This document shows, piece after piece, positions 10,760 to 23,800 of a stretch of DNA of 64,000 nucleotides. The stretch is taken from assembly GCF_001625305.1 (NCBI RefSeq), contig NW_017803898.1, forward strand, positions 682,548-746,547. The letters are read 5' to 3'. A program made the position numbers and the translations under genes. The notes under the pieces are model-generated. The model had not been told where the DNA came from. It was given only the letters and a program-made list of their open reading frames with translations, and searched no databases. Position 1 is the first letter of the stretch; the number at the start of each line of letters is the position of its first letter. The DNA comes from Branchiostoma belcheri. Lineage: Eukaryota > Chordata > Leptocardii > Amphioxiformes > Branchiostomatidae.

Positions 10760-11685
10760 CAAAGCCTGCTTAAAAATTCCTTGATATCAGAATCTTATGA
10801 CAACCAACAGTGAATGTGGCCACACCATAATTTTTAGTTAAACCCTTCTGCTTGGTTCAAAACCATTGTGCAGTCTTGGCATACTATTACTAGTACATAT
10901 TTAGGTGCACAACATTTAGTACTCAAAGCATATGTAGAAATCGAAAGTGTATTCGAACATTACATGTTTCTTTTTACCACAACAGATCTAGAATATAAAT
11001 ACATTTTCAAAGCCATGGTTTGATCTCAGTTTGTTGTGATGCAAACCCATATCAATGTTTTTTTTGTATAGATAGTCTTGCTAAGGTTGGTGTAAGATGA
11101 AGTATAGTGTTTTGGAGACTTTAATACTCATATGACGTACCCAACTGTGATAATGCAGAAAATGGACAACAGTTTGTTATGAATATATGACAACCTCTAA
11201 CGTGCTCAGTATGTATGAAAAAAGGCTAACAAAGCTAGAACTGATCATGTCAGATGCAACCGGTACGTTGCTGAACATTAAGCTATAAGAAAAGGGACAC
11301 GGGGGAGGGGGGCTATTTGAAGGGGCTATACTATTTGAAGGGGCTATACGTTAGCAGGTTAGATATATTGGGGAACGCCCAAGATACAAATATCAACGAT
11401 GGAGATGAGAACGAACGAATACGATTGTCGGGCGTACGGCACCGTCACTGCATGTCAATCATTCACACATGAAAACACACAATTACACCAGAAGCAATCA
11501 TCAGAAGTGACAGATGTATGTGTATACTACTCTGTACAATATATTACCACGTTTTTTTTTTACTATTTCAAAAACATGGTACCATATCACTAACAACATT
11601 CACGTTTTCATATGATACCCATTTTTAATAAATTTAAAGACTAGCCGTTCATTTTTTCCTGAGTGGTACCCGTGAAATGCTAGCT
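10760..11685. other. Intergenic sequence with no recognised feature
   Basis: AT-rich, no reading frame with domain content, no RNA gene. A short direct repeat GGGGCTATACTATTTGAAG/GGGGCTATACG lies at 11,307-11,350. Confidence 0.6.
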
Positions 11686-11870
11686 TTGGGGTCATGTGGC
11701 GTAATGGCAGAGTGCTCGACTCAGAACCAAGAGGTCCTGGGTTCGAGTCCTGACATGCCACCGATCTTGCGCCCTTGAGAAGGCACTTGACACAATTTTC
11801 CTCACTTAACTGGAAATGAGCATTGCCCTGTCCTGTATTTGTCATCTGCGTCGGTGGCGGCATAAAATAA
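11685..11870 (+). mobile_element. tRNA-derived SINE, family A
   Basis: Begins with a tRNA-like head: box A-like GTGGCGTAATGGCAGAGTG and box B-like GGTTCGAGTCC with a CTCAGAA anticodon-loop region, followed by a tail 'GCCCTTGAGAAGGCACTTGACAC...CTCACTTAACT'. The same head and tail occur at 47,075-47,240. It is not a functional tRNA: the acceptor stem does not close and there is a non-tRNA tail. Confidence 0.75.
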
Positions 11871-12017
11871 GTTGAAATAACTTGAGTGTGCCGTCACCAT
11901 GTCTAGTCATGAAATGTTGGAATAAAAGAAAATGGTAGGCAACAGCGACAAGTGCGTCAATGCTGGCGATGCTATGCGACCGTTACTACTGCGTCAGTGG
12001 ACATGAATGCTTGTGCG

Positions 12018-12295
12018 CGATGCTCATTTCACAGAGCGAATTTAATGGCCCATAAAGACTTAACCTGTTGCACGCTAAAGCAGCCGTTTGGCTACCAGTT
12101 GTCTCGGTTACCGGGGAAGGCAGCAGGGAGAAGGTTAACCTCACATTTCTTCATTTCACAAAGCGAATTCAATGGCCTATGAAAAATATGGGCGTCAGCG
12201 ATAAAGACTTAACCCTTACTACGCTGAAGCAGCCGTTTGGGTACCAGTTACCCTTGGTTACGGGGGAAGGCAGCAGGGAGAAGGTTAACTGCATT
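12018..12295. repeat. Tandem duplication (~175 bp unit)
   Basis: The block CTAAAGCAGCCGTTTGG ... GGCAGCAGGGAGAAGGTTAAC occurs at about 12,075-12,138 and 12,224-12,290, with flanking TTCATTTCACARAGCGAATT also repeated (12,027 and 12,154). Two copies, roughly 90% alike. Confidence 0.8.
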
Positions 12296-12685
12296 CCTTC
12301 AGTCGGTTCCTCCCGTGCGAGCGATGCAGTCTTGTGGGAACGCAGGTATTGAGACAGACGTTCTTACCACAAGCACGCGCATCGTACCACTAGGGACCTA
12401 TCTATCATCCGCAGTGCCCAACAGGTGGTCTTTGCACTGTCAACGGCAGCAGTTTTTCTGTTACTGTGTTATTCAGTTGACCACTGAATAGCCCGTTTGA
12501 GAAAACAGTGAATTTTATCGTGGACGTTTCCTGCTTTGCTTGTGACTTACTGTGACCCAAACCGGCATCTTTTGAGAGATCTTCGTGGGATATTTTCCTC
12601 GTATATTGCAGAGGAACAGTAAGAAACAGTGAAGTATTCCGTAAACGTTTAGTAGTGCTTGCTGTGAGCCATCTTTTAGAGAACT

Positions 12686-13158
12686 TCGCGGGGTGTTTTC
12701 CTCGTACATTGCGGTATTTCCCTCGTACATTGTGAGGTATTTTTCCGTACCTTGCGGGGTGTTTTTCCCGTGGATTGCGGGGCGTTTTCCTCGTATATTG
12801 CGAGGCGTTTTCCTCGTACACTGCGAGGTGTTTTTCCTCGTTCATTGCGAGTTGTTTTTCCTACAACATTGCGAGGCGTTTCCCTCGAACATTGCGGGGT
12901 ATTTTCCTCTGACATTGCGAGGCGTTTTTCCTCGTAGATTGCGGGGTGTTTGCCTCGGACATTGCGGGGTATTTTCCTCGCATATTGCGGGGTGTTTTTC
13001 TTCGTACATTGCAGGACGTTTTTCCCCGTAGATTTCGGGGTGTTTTCCTCGTACACTGTGAGGCATTTTTTTTCTCTGAGGCGTTTGCCTCGCATATTGC
13101 GGGGTGTTTGCCTCAATCGTACATCGTGGTGTGATTTCCTCATACATTGCGGGGGAAC
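12686..13158. repeat. 24-bp GC-rich minisatellite upstream of the polycystin-like gene
   Basis: About twenty tandem copies of a unit close to GTTTTCCTCGTACATTGCGGG(G)T, period 24 (21-24), with related partial units back to 12,590. Because the unit is a multiple of three, it leaves long open frames on both strands; these are repetitive and not treated as genes. The array ends about 12 bases before the ATG at 13,170, so it must supply the core promoter and/or 5' UTR unless a further upstream exon exists. Confidence 0.92.
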
Positions 13159-13169
13159 CTCATCGCAAG

Positions 13170-13257
13170 ATGCCGAGGCCCGCGAGGACCTGGGCGGCGG
13201 TGGCGGGCTTGCTGCTGATGGTGGTGACCGGGGCCTGGGCTCAGCGATGTCCCGCAG
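13170..13257 (+). CDS. Exon 1: start codon and signal peptide
   Basis: ATG at 13,170 begins [20 protein letters not shown] then GAWAQRCPA: a basic n-region, a hydrophobic core and a likely cleavage after GAWA. The exon ends CCCGCAG|GTAAGG in phase 1, which joins the phase 1 acceptor at 15,166. The ATG sits in GCAAGATGC, an acceptable context. This start was chosen because it is the only secretory leader compatible with the first module; an untranslated exon further upstream cannot be excluded. Confidence 0.8.
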
Positions 13258-16200
13258 GTAAGGCGCTGTTTTCCCTTCGCAGGGTTTGACCAAGGCAGCG
13301 ATAGTACTGATGATTTGTGGGTTCATTGTTGATTTTGTGATGTAGTATGTCTCTTTGAATGTGTTTACTGTATTTTTTCTGTACCATGTACATTTGTATT
13401 GTATTGTGTCATTCTAGCTAACAGTGTTCTCCCACCGTTGAATGTTACTCTTATCATAGATAACATATTCGAAACTTTAAGGTGCATTTTCGTTGTGACA
13501 TTGATATGTTGTAGTGCATGTTTCTTGCAATGGTAAGGTGAATTTTGTTGAAATTTTACGACATACAATGTTTGAGAAAATAAAATTTGGCTGCGAAGCG
13601 TTACCAGACAATAAAAGCAATGAAAAGTACAGCGGCACTGGGTGTACAAAAGGAGAAATGATGTGAATCATAAAGTTTAATTGTCCGATGGTAATGTAGA
13701 GCCTCACCACAAAAGGTGTGTCTGGCTACGCTCTAAATATTTGATGAGGCCGGCTACCGTTCTTTTGTGGCAGAACTGTAATTTTCTACGTGAAACTGTA
13801 ATTTTCCACGAACTCCAGACATGTAATTAAGAAATGGGGCAACAAGTGTTCTGTGCGAGAGACTGTGCAACAGTTGTGTGCCTATTGAAGTGCATGTACT
13901 GTATCGTGCAATGTGACAATCGTAACATGAACTAGCCTGTACCAGGCTCCAGAAACGGCTGGAAATCCTGAGTACAAATTGGCCAAAGAAGCAGATAACT
14001 TGCCATAGAAGTTGGTCCGCTGAATTTGAAGGGTTGCCGTTACAAATTGGATGGCACCCAGGCTTTTTTGTCGCTTCTGAAGCCTGCTAGAGGCTAAAAA
14101 CAAACCACACCTAGCACCTTCTGAAGTCTGTTGTTTGAGCTTATCCAAGAGTTGATAACTACCACATTTGAAAACAGCTAGTGTTCTCGGACCATGTTGG
14201 CATGTAGCAATACAAAAACGCCCTCTTGCGGATCTTGAATTTATACCAGCCACAGCCTGGTGCTGCAACTGTAATACTAGGCGTGGCCCTACTTTTCTAG
14301 CTATCAACGCTGCCCTTGTGCTAAAACTGCATTGTAAAGTGAGGCCCGTACATTTGTCACTGGCTCTGTCCTTGGTGCTGAAATGGACCAGCTGGCATGC
14401 CGGAGACGCCCTCTAGCGGAACTTAAATGTATACCTGCTGCTGCTTGGTATCTAAAACTGTAATACAAGGCGTGGCCCTAGTTTTCTAGCTATCAATGCT
14501 GGCCTTATGCTAGCGCTAAAACTGTATTGTAAAATGAGGCCCGTACTTTTGTCACTGTCTCTGCCCGTGGTTGCTCATTTTTAATTAAGTCCGACGTTTT
14601 TTTTTTCTGATGTACGACACATTCATGTACAAATGTGTTTTAAATTTCACATTTGTTTTCGGTGTATTTCAAATGCTTCATGTATGAAATGATGACGACA
14701 AGCAAATGCCAACATCAGACAGATTTCCTCATCCAGAATATGTCTGTTTTGCCGCCATGAAATCCGTTGGATGCCTATCCCACCGCTGCCACCAGTTGTA
14801 AAGAGCCATTCCAAACCCAAAGGTTTATCAAAGGAAGACGAGATGGGTTAGATGTGTTGTATTCTCATGCCATGTGCCAGACTGAACTGTTTCTAACTGG
14901 TTTCCAAGAAGTGGTCAGTGGACTAGCCTACTCAGCACCGGGGGTGGCGGGTTCTACCATTCCCTTGGGGGGGGGGGCTACAACAGACCAGAATATTGGA
15001 TCGTTACAGTATGTGTATTTATTCATTTATATATTCAGAAATTGTAACATGACAATACAAAGTGTGCACTAGGCAGCAAGTATGCTGATAACGTGCACAC
15101 CTAACACATACATGTACACCACATTGTGTTTGACATTACATCACACTATGTGTTATTTCCTACAGTCACCGCCGGCGGTAAGACTACGGAAAGGCCGGTA
15201 CTACAGGACAGTTCGGGGATGACCGTTCGAGGCAGCCCTGCGTACACCACAGACGGCGTGCAGGAGACGTGCTGGGCTGTGGAAGAAAGTCCGGATCCGT
15301 TCCACGCCGAGTACGCCTTCCCCCAGGCACTGACGGTCACTCGTGTGGGGATCCAGACCTGCCAATGGGACGGTGCAGGTAATTTTACATCCATGTGTTC
15401 TTGGCTGTTCCCGTTTTTTTCTTCTTCGAGTGCAATACGAGGTGTCTGTTGAATATGGACCAGCTTAGATCTAGCAGGAAATGGTCACTAAATTAAGGGG
15501 GGATACTTGCTTTGCTAAAGATTGGGCAGTTTTTAACAATTAATACCTTTCTTTGAATGTTGATATTGGCAGCTTTTATCAATTAATACCTTTTCTTTTA
15601 ATGTTGATATTCTGCTTAATTAAGCATGTTACGTTTTCCATTTTCTGTTTTATGAGCTAGCCTCCACAAGTAGAAAAAAGTTGTTTGTTTGCTTTCGATT
15701 TTTAAAGTCCTGGGCTGTTTTCAGTGATTATATCTTTACATATTTTTGTTTTTACATATATAGTTGCCCTTTCCTTTTTTTTTCTTGGATATTTTTTTAT
15801 ATTTTTCTTCAACTGCGTTTGACCTTGACTTCAGGTTCTGCCACTACGTCCGTGACGGTGCTTTCAAGGCAGGACCCGGATGCTGATTGGTCGGTAGCTG
15901 GTCACGTGATGGTAAAATCGGTTGCCGACGTGACGCATTCCCTCTGGAGTATCCGGTCACGTGGCCGCTACTGGAGGGTTCAGGGGTCATCAGCAATTTG
16001 CATATGTGAAGTCTCGTTTGAGACAGCCGATGGTAAATTTACAGTCTACTTTATTCTGTGTCCTTAAGAATATTAGCTGGCTTTTTGGAGTTCTCTTTAA
16101 ATATATCACTTTTTTTTCTTCAGAATATTGAAACTCGTGATTAGCCCACTTGATTGTAACATTGTATTTAAGACTTATGCTACCCTTTATTGTTTTAATA

Positions 16201-17700
16201 TTTAGGATGTTAAGTTTTATTTTATACATCTTTTTGTACTATGTTAGATAATTGTTGCCATGTACTGTACTTTGTACAACTGTGGTTCAATGAAGTTCTA
16301 TAATGGTGGCAACGATTTCTTGATATAGAAACGCCTTGCAGCTGTGACTTCGAGCGGCCTGACTTGTGTGGATACACCCAGAGCGGGGAAGACGATTTTG
16401 ACTGGACACACCAGCATGGACAGACGCCATCTTTGTACACCGGGCCACCTGGCGATCACACTTATACTGCAGCAGACAAAGGTAAGAAATAGGTCCCAAA
16501 AATATGCATGAAAATGAAAAATGAAAATACAAAAAATGTACCTTCACGTGGCCTTGGTCTTACAGACTACCATTCTGTTTATCTTCTTGCTCAAACGCAT
16601 TCATATATGGTGACACGAGTCCAACTCTGTCCTGCTACTTGCTACATAATATAATGTGACCTAACATCACAGATTCACATGGTGTCTGCTACAGCACCGG
16701 TTACCATGGTGACAGACGTCTGGCACAGGTCATTGCATTGACCTTGTTTTTCTTTATTGGACATAATTTTTAAAAAGGATAATTTCCTTTCCCTACTTGA
16801 AAAAAAGGACGTTACATCTTCACGGAGGCGTCCATGCCAAGAAGGGAGCAAGAGAGAGCCAGGCTGACGTCACCACAGTGCCCGGCTGCGCCCCCTGGCG
16901 GAAAGCTGTGTCTGCAGTTCCACTACCACATGTACGGGGGGAACGTGGGGAGGCTCAGTGTCTACGTCTACACTGAACACGTAAGTTTCTGTTTCTGATA
17001 TATAAACTGTAGGAACTGAACAAATTATATACGTATAACTGAAATGTTTAAGCAATGATTCTCTTAAACACTACCTATATACGAGTTTTTCCTTACATCA
17101 TGTACATGCAAATCATTTGAATGCATATGCAAATTTCGATAGTCACATCAGTCAAATGTCACCCACTTAAAATTTTTTGCCTACTTTTCGCTGGCCAGGT
17201 GATCGCTTGTATTGGGTTGAATTTATTCATTTTCTTGAACACTATTATTGCTATTTTAACATTTATTAATTTAAAATATGTTATAATATGTTAAGTTGTT
17301 TTACATGTGATATATTTCTGTTTATTGAATATGTGTTGAATTGGGAACTTCAAAAGAGTCTTCAAGTTGGTACAACTATTTGTATTCATTCAAGGTTCCA
17401 ATGTATCCAACATGGACGATGAGCGGCAACCAATCAGACGTCTGGAATATTGCCCGCATCCCGCTGACCTTTGACCGGCCGTTCCATGTGGAGTTCGAAG
17501 CTGTGATTGGTGGAGGATCGAAGGGCGACATCGCCATCGATGACGTCACTCTGAGGGGAGGAAGCTGTGATGGCGAAGGTCTGTTTTGCTCATTGTTAAT
17601 TTCAGTCGTTTTAAAAGGGACAATAAATGATAAAATGACTATGAGGGATGAATGCTTCCACATTTTCATGATAATTAATTTTTTTGTATGTCTGCATGCG

Positions 17701-17741
<41 letters not shown>

Positions 17742-17755
17742 TGTGTGTGTCTGGC

Positions 17756-17788
<33 letters not shown>

Positions 17789-17818
17789 GTGTTTAGTCTG
17801 TGGTTGTGTATGTCTGTG

Positions 17819-17855
<37 letters not shown>

Positions 17856-20800
17856 TGGTTGTGTGTGTGTGTGTCTGGTTGTGTGTGTGTGTGTGTGTAA
17901 TTGTGTGTGTGTGAACTGGGTATGGCTGGATTCAGTCTGTCCCAGGGTGAGAAAGTCATTAATCACTTCTACAATCGTTTGTTGTTAAACTTTTTTTCTT
18001 CAATTTTTAGGACTGTCACATCCTCAATGGATCCAAGTCACTAACAGCTGGGACATCACACCGGATTCGAACACCTTCGATGGAAACTTCGAAACCTTCA
18101 GCAACTCACCCATTCCTCAAGATGGCGGCGGCGCCTGGTACTTGACCTTCGACCTGCAACAGCGCCACGCAGTGACGAAAGTTGGCATTGCAAGCTACGG
18201 TGATGTCACTCATGATGCTTCTCGGGTCACCATCCAGTTTTCCAACAGGAGGTCTGGTGAATGGGAAGATGTCGGCACATGGATGGCAAAGGAAGCTACG
18301 TTGGAAATGCAGGTATGTTATGTATCAATCAACTTTAATCAACTTTAATATGTACATTAATGTTAGCTTGGAAGTTCATCTGAGTTTGTAAATTATGTAA
18401 TGAAAATTTAACTGCTCCCAATTCGAAAATTTGACTCACCAAACTTATATCAACTGGGAAGGGGGGTGGTACCGATTTCCGATGAACTTTGACCCATTGC
18501 TGACGTCACACGTGCAAAAAAGGTCACGTGTCTACAGCACTTGAGTCAGATAGCTGATGAAGAACGAAAAATTTCGATGAGTCGAATTTTTTAGTTGAAG
18601 AAGAGTTTGATTCCCTTTATACAATTTATGACAACATCTGATCAAAATATTCTTTTGTTACTGTTGCAGATTTTTCAGGACTTTGCAGCCGTAGGACACT
18701 ACTGGCGTGTGAAGGTTTTGTCTACGTACGGAGGCGGCCAGCCCTGGATCAGGGAAGTCTGGCTGTATGGAAGACCAGAAACAGGTAAACTCAGCTGATA
18801 TGTGCTCGTGCTTTGTATGGTGTAAGAAGTAGTAGAGGAGGAGCAAAAAGGGTCTGTTTTGGCAGGGTGTTTGCAATCAGATTGTAAAGGTCAAAGGTCA
18901 TAAATTGCAAATAGTTAGAAGTTTATTTGGTCATCTATTTTTATCTGTTTTGGCTGATGATACAGCCAAGGCTGCCCAACTAGCACGGACCGGAACTTAG
19001 GTGTTATTAAGGGCAAATCCTGAGGCTAGTAAGGCACGGGGGTTCGCTAGGCCTCCGTCTGGGTGATTTGCAGTGAATCACCAAACCGGGACTGTAGAAT
19101 CTGTACAACGTTAGCAGTAGTTATTGCATGGATATTAACAACTGTGACTTCGCTTGCAGACGACAGAATGAAGGACTTCACCGTGTATCCAGGACAGAGG
19201 CTATCCGGAGATGCTCCGTTGATCCTGCGATCGCTGTCCGCGGAGGAGTGCGCTTGGAAGTGCCGAGAAGCATCATTCCCATGCAGGTACAGGTTTTTTA
19301 ATGTAATATTGTCTTACTAAGTGCTGCATATGTGAGTGTCTTCTTACTCCCATTTTCTCCAGATAGAGCTTATGGCCTGTCAGTTAAGAACATCGCCTAC
19401 TACATTCCTTTTGGCATTGAAAGCCCCCCCCCCCTCCTGCTCCAATCTGTCCAGACTACCCAGTCTGTACTTTGTTAGTATTTCTTGTGATTCTTCCACC
19501 TTTCCATGTGTGTGCTTTCAGGCCATTTTGCCTTCGGTTAGTATTTGAGAGCTGTCATTATAATTATGACAATTCTTGTCCGTATTCACTATGAACATAT
19601 ATTTGATTCTACTTTTCCATTTTTACAGGTCTTTTAATTACGTGACAAGCGGGGCCAGTCGTGAATGTATGCTGAGTACAGTGAACAGAGCCACTTTCGG
19701 GGCCCGTTTGGCCGAAGATGCGGACAGCGATTACTTCGAGTTTAAACGAGGTAACAGTAACCTTAACAGCAGAAAATCACCCTTTCTTCCTCAATAGTCC
19801 ATCACTCAAGAGAAAATTTCATGCTGACAGTTTCTTCCCCAGAACCACTTTACTGTGGAACAAGCTTCCCCGTGAATGTTTCACCGCTAGATACAACCTC
19901 CAGCGGTTTAAATCTAGGGTGAACAAATATCTGATTACGCAGTCATCACTGTAACCCAAAACATGCAAGTGGCTCTCACGAGCCTTGTTTTGAGGTGAAA
20001 GTGAAGTAAATAAAAAAAAAGTAACGTCGGTTAATGCAAGAGCAGCGACTGTTCTAACTTTTGTAGTTATAGAGTTTAAGCTTGTTCCAACCACAAGGAA
20101 GAAACTCACCATAAATTTTCGGTTGATCCCGTCAACCTTCGTCAGATGTGTGATGCAATCGCTGATTTTCCGGAATTCGGAAGCGTGATGACTTTTGATG
20201 TCTTACTGGAACTTACTGTACATATTGTATATTAAAACATTTTTCGTTATTTTAAATTTTACCGTTGGAACCATATATATCTCACTGTTGTTGCATCAAT
20301 ACCTATGTATGTCAATTTCTATACAGTTAGTTATATTATTGTTAGCAGTAACACTTAGCAAACTAGCTTTAGTAAACAGAGAAAATGGTAATAATTGCTG
20401 ATGAGGATGACAGACGGTGATCAAAACGCCGGCACTTGTTGAACAGCTGGTTGTGAACGGAGAACTTTGCTATTCCCGAAGTTATAGTTTGGTCAAAAGG
20501 AGGAAAAATACAAATTGTCCAAACCTAGTGATGGACAGGTGTAGTTGTCTCCGCATCCCTCGTTGTCAGGCAGACAGAATACTTCAGGTGATTGAGCCTG
20601 TCCACCCCCGTGTAGACTCTAGTTGGTATCGCCCAAAGTTGAAGGGTCACCCTCCCTGCGCATGCGCACCAGTCTAAAGTTTTTCAGCTCCACCTGGCCG
20701 AAGCCCTCTCGGGATGGGTCGTGCCGGAACTCGTGGAGAACTGCACCAGTCAGGGAGGGTGTCTGCCTGACAACGAGGGATGCGGAGACAACTACACCTG

Positions 20801-23800
20801 TCCATCACTAGGTTTGGACAATTTGTATTTGTCTACCGCATTCCCTCTTATGTCAGGCAGACAGAATACTTCAGGTGAGATTTGTAGCTGCTGAGGCCAG
20901 GACGTTTCTTCCGAATGAAGCTGACCCCACCGGTCTGTTGTAGAATTTCTTAAAAGTAGAAGCTGTAGACCAATTAGCTGCTGCTAGAATGTCCTTGGTT
21001 GATACGCCTTGTCGTGCCGCAGCAGAAACAGACGCCCCTCTAGTTGAGTGTCCGGTGAACCTTGAGGTGTCGATTCCGGCCTCTTGTAACACAGTTTTTA
21101 GCCATCTAGCGATGGTAGACGTAGATACCGCCTGGTGTGGCTCCACAAGAGCTCTAAACAGAATACTGTCGCACAAACGAAAACTTCTAGTTCTTGATAC
21201 ATATGCTTTCAGGTATGTTACCGGGCAAATTCTTCTGTCCTGCGGGAAGCTTGGAATCACAATGTCGTGTGTGACTTTGCCCGGCCGTGAAGTCTTGGAG
21301 AGACTGTTAACAGTAAAACAAACTCCGTCGGAGATTCTTTTCTTGAATCTCAGATCCAGCAACGAAAGAGACTGCTCTCTTCCCGCAGAAGTAAGAGCAA
21401 ACAACATAATAAGTTTTAAGGTTAACAAACGAAGTGATAAAGAACTTGCTGGAGACCAACTCCTTAGCAACTTCAAAACTTTACCGACGCTCCAGGTAAA
21501 GCTATACTTGGGTAGTGCTGGACGTAGTTCAGACACACCTTTCATGAACCTCCTCACCAACGGATGTGATCCTAGAGGCTGCCCTTCCAAGGGAAGATGT
21601 GTGGTAGATATAGCTGATCTGTACACATTGATAGTTCTATACTGGAAACCCTTGTCGTACAAGGATAACAGAAAGTCTAGCACCTTATTCAGAGGTGCAG
21701 AAACGGGATGGATGTGCCGTTGATCACACCAGCCACTCCACTTGTCCCAGGCCGAAGCATACAGCTTCTGTGTTCCTGCTCTCCATGACGCCAAGAGGAT
21801 TTTGCTAACCTCTGGCGAAATGCCATACATGTCGTGCTGACTCCGCAGACATGCCAAGCGGCTAGTTGCATTCTTGTGCCCTCTGGGTGAGGCATCCCTG
21901 ACTCTGGCTGTGTCAGGAGACTGTTGTGGCGAGGTAGTAACACTGGTTCTTCTACCAGCATCTCCAGCAGGACTGGGTACCAGACTGCTGTGTCCCAGAT
22001 CGGAGCTACGAGAAGCAGGTGAGCTCTGTCTTCTCGCGCTTTTCTTAGAGTTGGTGCGACTAGCATGAACGGGGGAAAAGCGTATGGCAGATCCCACCTG
22101 TTCCAGTTCATTGTGAACGCATCTGTCCCGATTGCCTCTGGCTCTGGATGCCAAGACACATACTGAGGTAGCTGGTAGTTTGTTCGGGACGCGAACAGAT
22201 CCACCCCCTTCATGAGTCGTGGAAATGTCGCTTGCAACGCCAGGAATGTGTGACGATCCAGTGTCCATTCCGTGGCCAGAGAAAAATGCCGGGAATTGTA
22301 ATCCGCTCGGACATTCTCCTTTCCTGGTACATGTTCTGCTGTAATGTACAAGTCTCTGTTCACGCACCACTCCCATAGATCGAGAGCTATGTCCAGCAAT
22401 GTCTGAGATCTCGTCCCTCCGAGACGATTCAGATATGCGACTACCGTCACATTGTCCGTGAGGACCTTCACGTGCTTGCTGACTAGCTCCTTGCAGAACG
22501 CTCGAACCGTCAGTGACGCTGCACGCAGTTCTAGGATGTTTATGTGTGCCTGTCCTTCCTCGACAGACCACCGGCCTCCTGTATGTACGCCGTTGCTGTA
22601 CCCACCCCAGCCGGCAGTAGAGGCATCCGTCTCCACCACAATGTCTGCTGCGGGTGAGAGGATTGGACGACTGTTGTGTCTGGGTAGGTGATCTGTCCAC
22701 CATCTTAAGTCTGCTCTTGCTGATTCTGTCAGTGGTACGAGCTGTTCCCAGTGACCTCTTGTCACACGCGCAGAACTGTGATGAGCAGACGCTGCAAACT
22801 TCTGAAGTGCAGCGGCGCCAGCCATACGGACGTGGTTGTGGCTTGTAGCCTGCCAATCACGCTTGCTAACTCTCTTGCCGACATCCCTCTGTCTGCAGTC
22901 AGTACGTCTTGTGCTAACTGCTGTAGCTCTAGAACTTTGCTCTCGGGGAGAAAAGTAACCATCTGTGTTGTGTCGATGCCGGAACCGAGGAAGGTTATGC
23001 GTTGTGATGGCTCTAGAACAGACTTCTCGAGGTTGGGGACGAATCCCAGCCTTGACAGGAGCTCTATGGCTGCCCAAAGAGCTTCTCGGCATGCTTCTCT
23101 GGAGCGGCCGATCACCAAGATGTCGTCCAAGTACACCACTAGACGAAACCCCCGTCTTCGCAGGATAGCCACAGGAACTTTCAACACTTTCGTGAAGACC
23201 CTCGGGGCGGTCGCCACGCCGAAGGGCAGGCACTGGAACTGGTAAAACCGGCCCTGCCATTGAAAGGTGAGGAACCGGCGACTGTCCGCATCTACCGGGA
23301 TGGTAAAGTATGCGTCCTTGAGATCCAACTTTGCCAAAAAATCTCCTGGTCGAACCAGGTTCTTGATAACTCCCAGAGTTTCCATCTTGAATTTCTGAAC
23401 ATCTAAAAACTTGTTTAGTGGCTTCAGGTTGATAACAGGACGAAGACCTCCTGTCTTTTTTGGCACTGTAAACAAGGTTGAAACAAACTGATTGTGTTGG
23501 TACTGAACTTCCTTTATTGCCCCTTTGGCAAGTAGAGTCTCTACCTCTCCGCTCAGAACTTCTATCTGAGCTGGACTTCTTGCTCGACAAGATGGCAGAT
23601 GTCGCTGCACCGGAGGCGTTCTCGCAAATTCCAACCTGTACCCCCTGACGCACTGAAGAACCCAAGGATCGGAAGTCAGCTGCCTCCACTCCTGCATGAA
23701 GTGAGCTAGCCTGCCTCCGTGAAGTAGCTGAGTAGTGTTGGGTACATGTTGAAATTCGGTCAAACGCCGGCGTGCTTCTCCCTCTGAAGCCGTGTCTCTT

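Larger units (their letters stand above)
9824..10760 (+). other. Probable 3' UTR of the DIDO1/PHF3-like gene
   Basis: No coding continuation after the stop. The region starts with a tandem array (next entry) and reaches an AATAAA at 10,741-10,746 in AT-rich sequence, the first plausible polyadenylation signal I see. The end of the transcript is therefore a guess. Confidence 0.5.
13258..15165 (+). other. Intron 1 of the polycystin-like gene
   Basis: 1.9-kb intron. It contains a candidate foldback element (13,933-14,099), a tandem duplication (14,212-14,575), and at 15,015-15,115 a repeat shared with 48,723-48,830 (ATTGTAACATGRCAATACAA ... GCTGATAACGTGCACACC). No coding exon recognised. Confidence 0.7.

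Noticed and set aside
11690..11765. Possible tRNA gene
   Set aside because: Same reasoning: unpaired acceptor stem and a SINE tail shared with 47,075.
12676..13326. Long - strand and + strand open frames with repeated YEENTPQ- or RGVFP-type peptides
   Set aside because: They arise from the 24-bp minisatellite (unit length divisible by three). No domain, no non-repetitive coding signal.
13882..14307. 141-codon - strand open frame in intron 1
   Set aside because: Covers the old foldback element and a tandem duplication; no domain.
17675..17988. Cys/Val-rich and His/Thr-rich open frames
   Set aside because: Translation of the (TG)n microsatellite on both strands.
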